NCBI RefSeq assembly: GCF_017875315.1
Contig: NZ_JAGGMM010000001.1
Coordinates: 186,001-250,000, forward strand
Source: Methanomicrobium sp. W14
GTDB lineage: Archaea > Halobacteriota > Methanomicrobia > Methanomicrobiales > Methanomicrobiaceae
Direction of reading: 5' to 3'
DNA: 64,000 nt
This document shows positions 63,636-64,000 of the stretch, piece by piece. Every line of letters starts with the position of its first letter. Positions within the stretch are counted from its first letter, which is position 1. The position numbers and the translations under genes were made by a program. The notes under the pieces were generated by a model. It was given only the letters and a program-made list of their open reading frames with translations. It searched no databases and had not been told where the DNA came from.

Positions 63636-64000
63636 TCAGTTTATAAGAATTTTTATCAGTTTGCGATCAAAGAGCATTGATGTTATCTTTTTGTCGCCGT
63701 TTACTACAGGAAGCTGGTCGACCCTTGAGCGTTTCATCTTAAGGGCACATTCGCTGACTTCGGCGTTCTGGGGGACCGCGACGACGTCCTTTACCATGGC
63801 CTCCTTTACCAGTTTGTCGGGAAGCTGAACTTTGGAAATGCCGAATGATATCGTATGCATGTCCCTGATGCTCTCCCATGTCCATTCATCGTCGTCGGTT
63901 CCGTTTGAAAGGTCGCTTACTTCAACGCTGTCCTCTATCATCGCGTTTTTGATGAGATCACGTTCCGAGATTATGCCTGTAAGCATTGAGTCACGGTTGA
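63636..64000 (-). CDS. CBS-domain protein (partial)
   Basis: The gene runs off the window's right edge, so its N-terminus is missing. The visible frame includes [20 protein letters not shown] and two more conserved CBS strands, [20 protein letters not shown] and [20 protein letters not shown]. The pattern is a CBS pair that binds adenine nucleotides. Acidic inserts ([13 protein letters not shown]) lie between the domains. It is upstream of psmB on the same strand, with a 190-base gap (63445-63635) that has no other feature. Confidence 0.8.
   Translation of the reverse strand, partial: NRDSMLTGIISERDLIKNAMIEDSVEVSDLSNGTDDDEWTWESIRDMHTISFGISKVQLPDKLVKEAMVKDVVAVPQNAEVSECALKMKRSRVDQLPVVNGDKKITSMLFDRKLIKILIN

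Noticed and set aside
1-64000. CRISPR array, insertion sequence or prophage
   Set aside because: I saw no regularly spaced short direct repeats, transposase, integrase or phage structural gene. The only tandem repeats are within the Yip1 and chemoreceptor genes.

Overview
The window is chromosomal DNA from a methanogenic archaeon, most likely a Methanomicrobiales species of the Methanoplanus/Methanolacinia kind. The evidence is methanogen-specific genes (methanogenesis marker 14 and probable marker 8, methanofuran genes mfnD and mfnF, a probable methanopterin glutamate ligase, hypCAE). General archaeal genes agree: ether-lipid genes carS and tetraether synthase, archaeal DnaG, CDC48, the proteasome beta subunit, FttA/aCPSF1 and RaSEA for archaeosine. 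Shine-Dalgarno (SD) sequences of the GGTGAT/GAGG type are common. The genus is an inference.

Layout. 0.1-11.9 kb: a lone PD-(D/E)XK nuclease-like gene, trpF, a mini ferritin-like protein, hexuloisomerase, an aminotransferase/M42 peptidase pair, argG, marker 14 with a small partner, a 2x[4Fe-4S] ferredoxin missing from a simple ORF scan, and parvulin. 12-22.7 kb: mostly minus-strand biosynthesis (argF-purD, pyrE-carS, dnaG, pyrC, hypE-hypA-hypC), with tes and an MptN-like ligase on the plus strand. 22.8-30.9 kb: tRNA-Ser(UGA), a secreted protein divergent from RaSEA, ornithine cyclodeaminase, marker 8, an acyltransferase-like membrane protein, adenine deaminase and lipoproteins. 31-36.4 kb: a chemosensory locus (ParA-type ATPase, soluble chemoreceptor with two PAS domains, CheR). 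36.4-49.1 kb: Hsp20-CDC48, aroD, then a plus-strand run of radical SAM protein, UPF0200 kinase-like protein, TIM-barrel protein, RNase Z, SLC41-type transporter, PhoU/TrkA-C protein and RecJ-like DHH nuclease. 49.1-64 kb: small proteins and lipoproteins, mfnD-mfnF, surE, a HEAT-repeat protein, a condensation-fold acyltransferase, a repeat-bearing Yip1 protein, an MFS transporter, fttA, psmB and a CBS protein cut by the window end.

How the genes work together. argG, argF and ornithine cyclodeaminase link arginine, ornithine and proline. carS and tes act on the same membrane lipids. mfnD, mfnF and the MptN-like ligase make C1 carriers. CDC48, Hsp20 and PsmB cover protein quality control. The ParA protein may position the soluble chemoreceptor array that CheR methylates.

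Most unusual observations: (1) the ParA-soluble chemoreceptor-CheR locus, where the receptor N-terminus carries a ParB-like basic motif; (2) two unrelated genes (parA and a zinc-ribbon membrane protein) whose frames have no ATG, GTG or TTG but an ACG at ideal distance from a strong SD; (3) a leader-like element at 26.49-26.61 kb with mutually exclusive hairpins, a full SD and an 11-residue ORF; (4) a GC-rich structured RNA candidate between dnaG and pyrC; (5) a large inverted repeat at the ferredoxin promoter.
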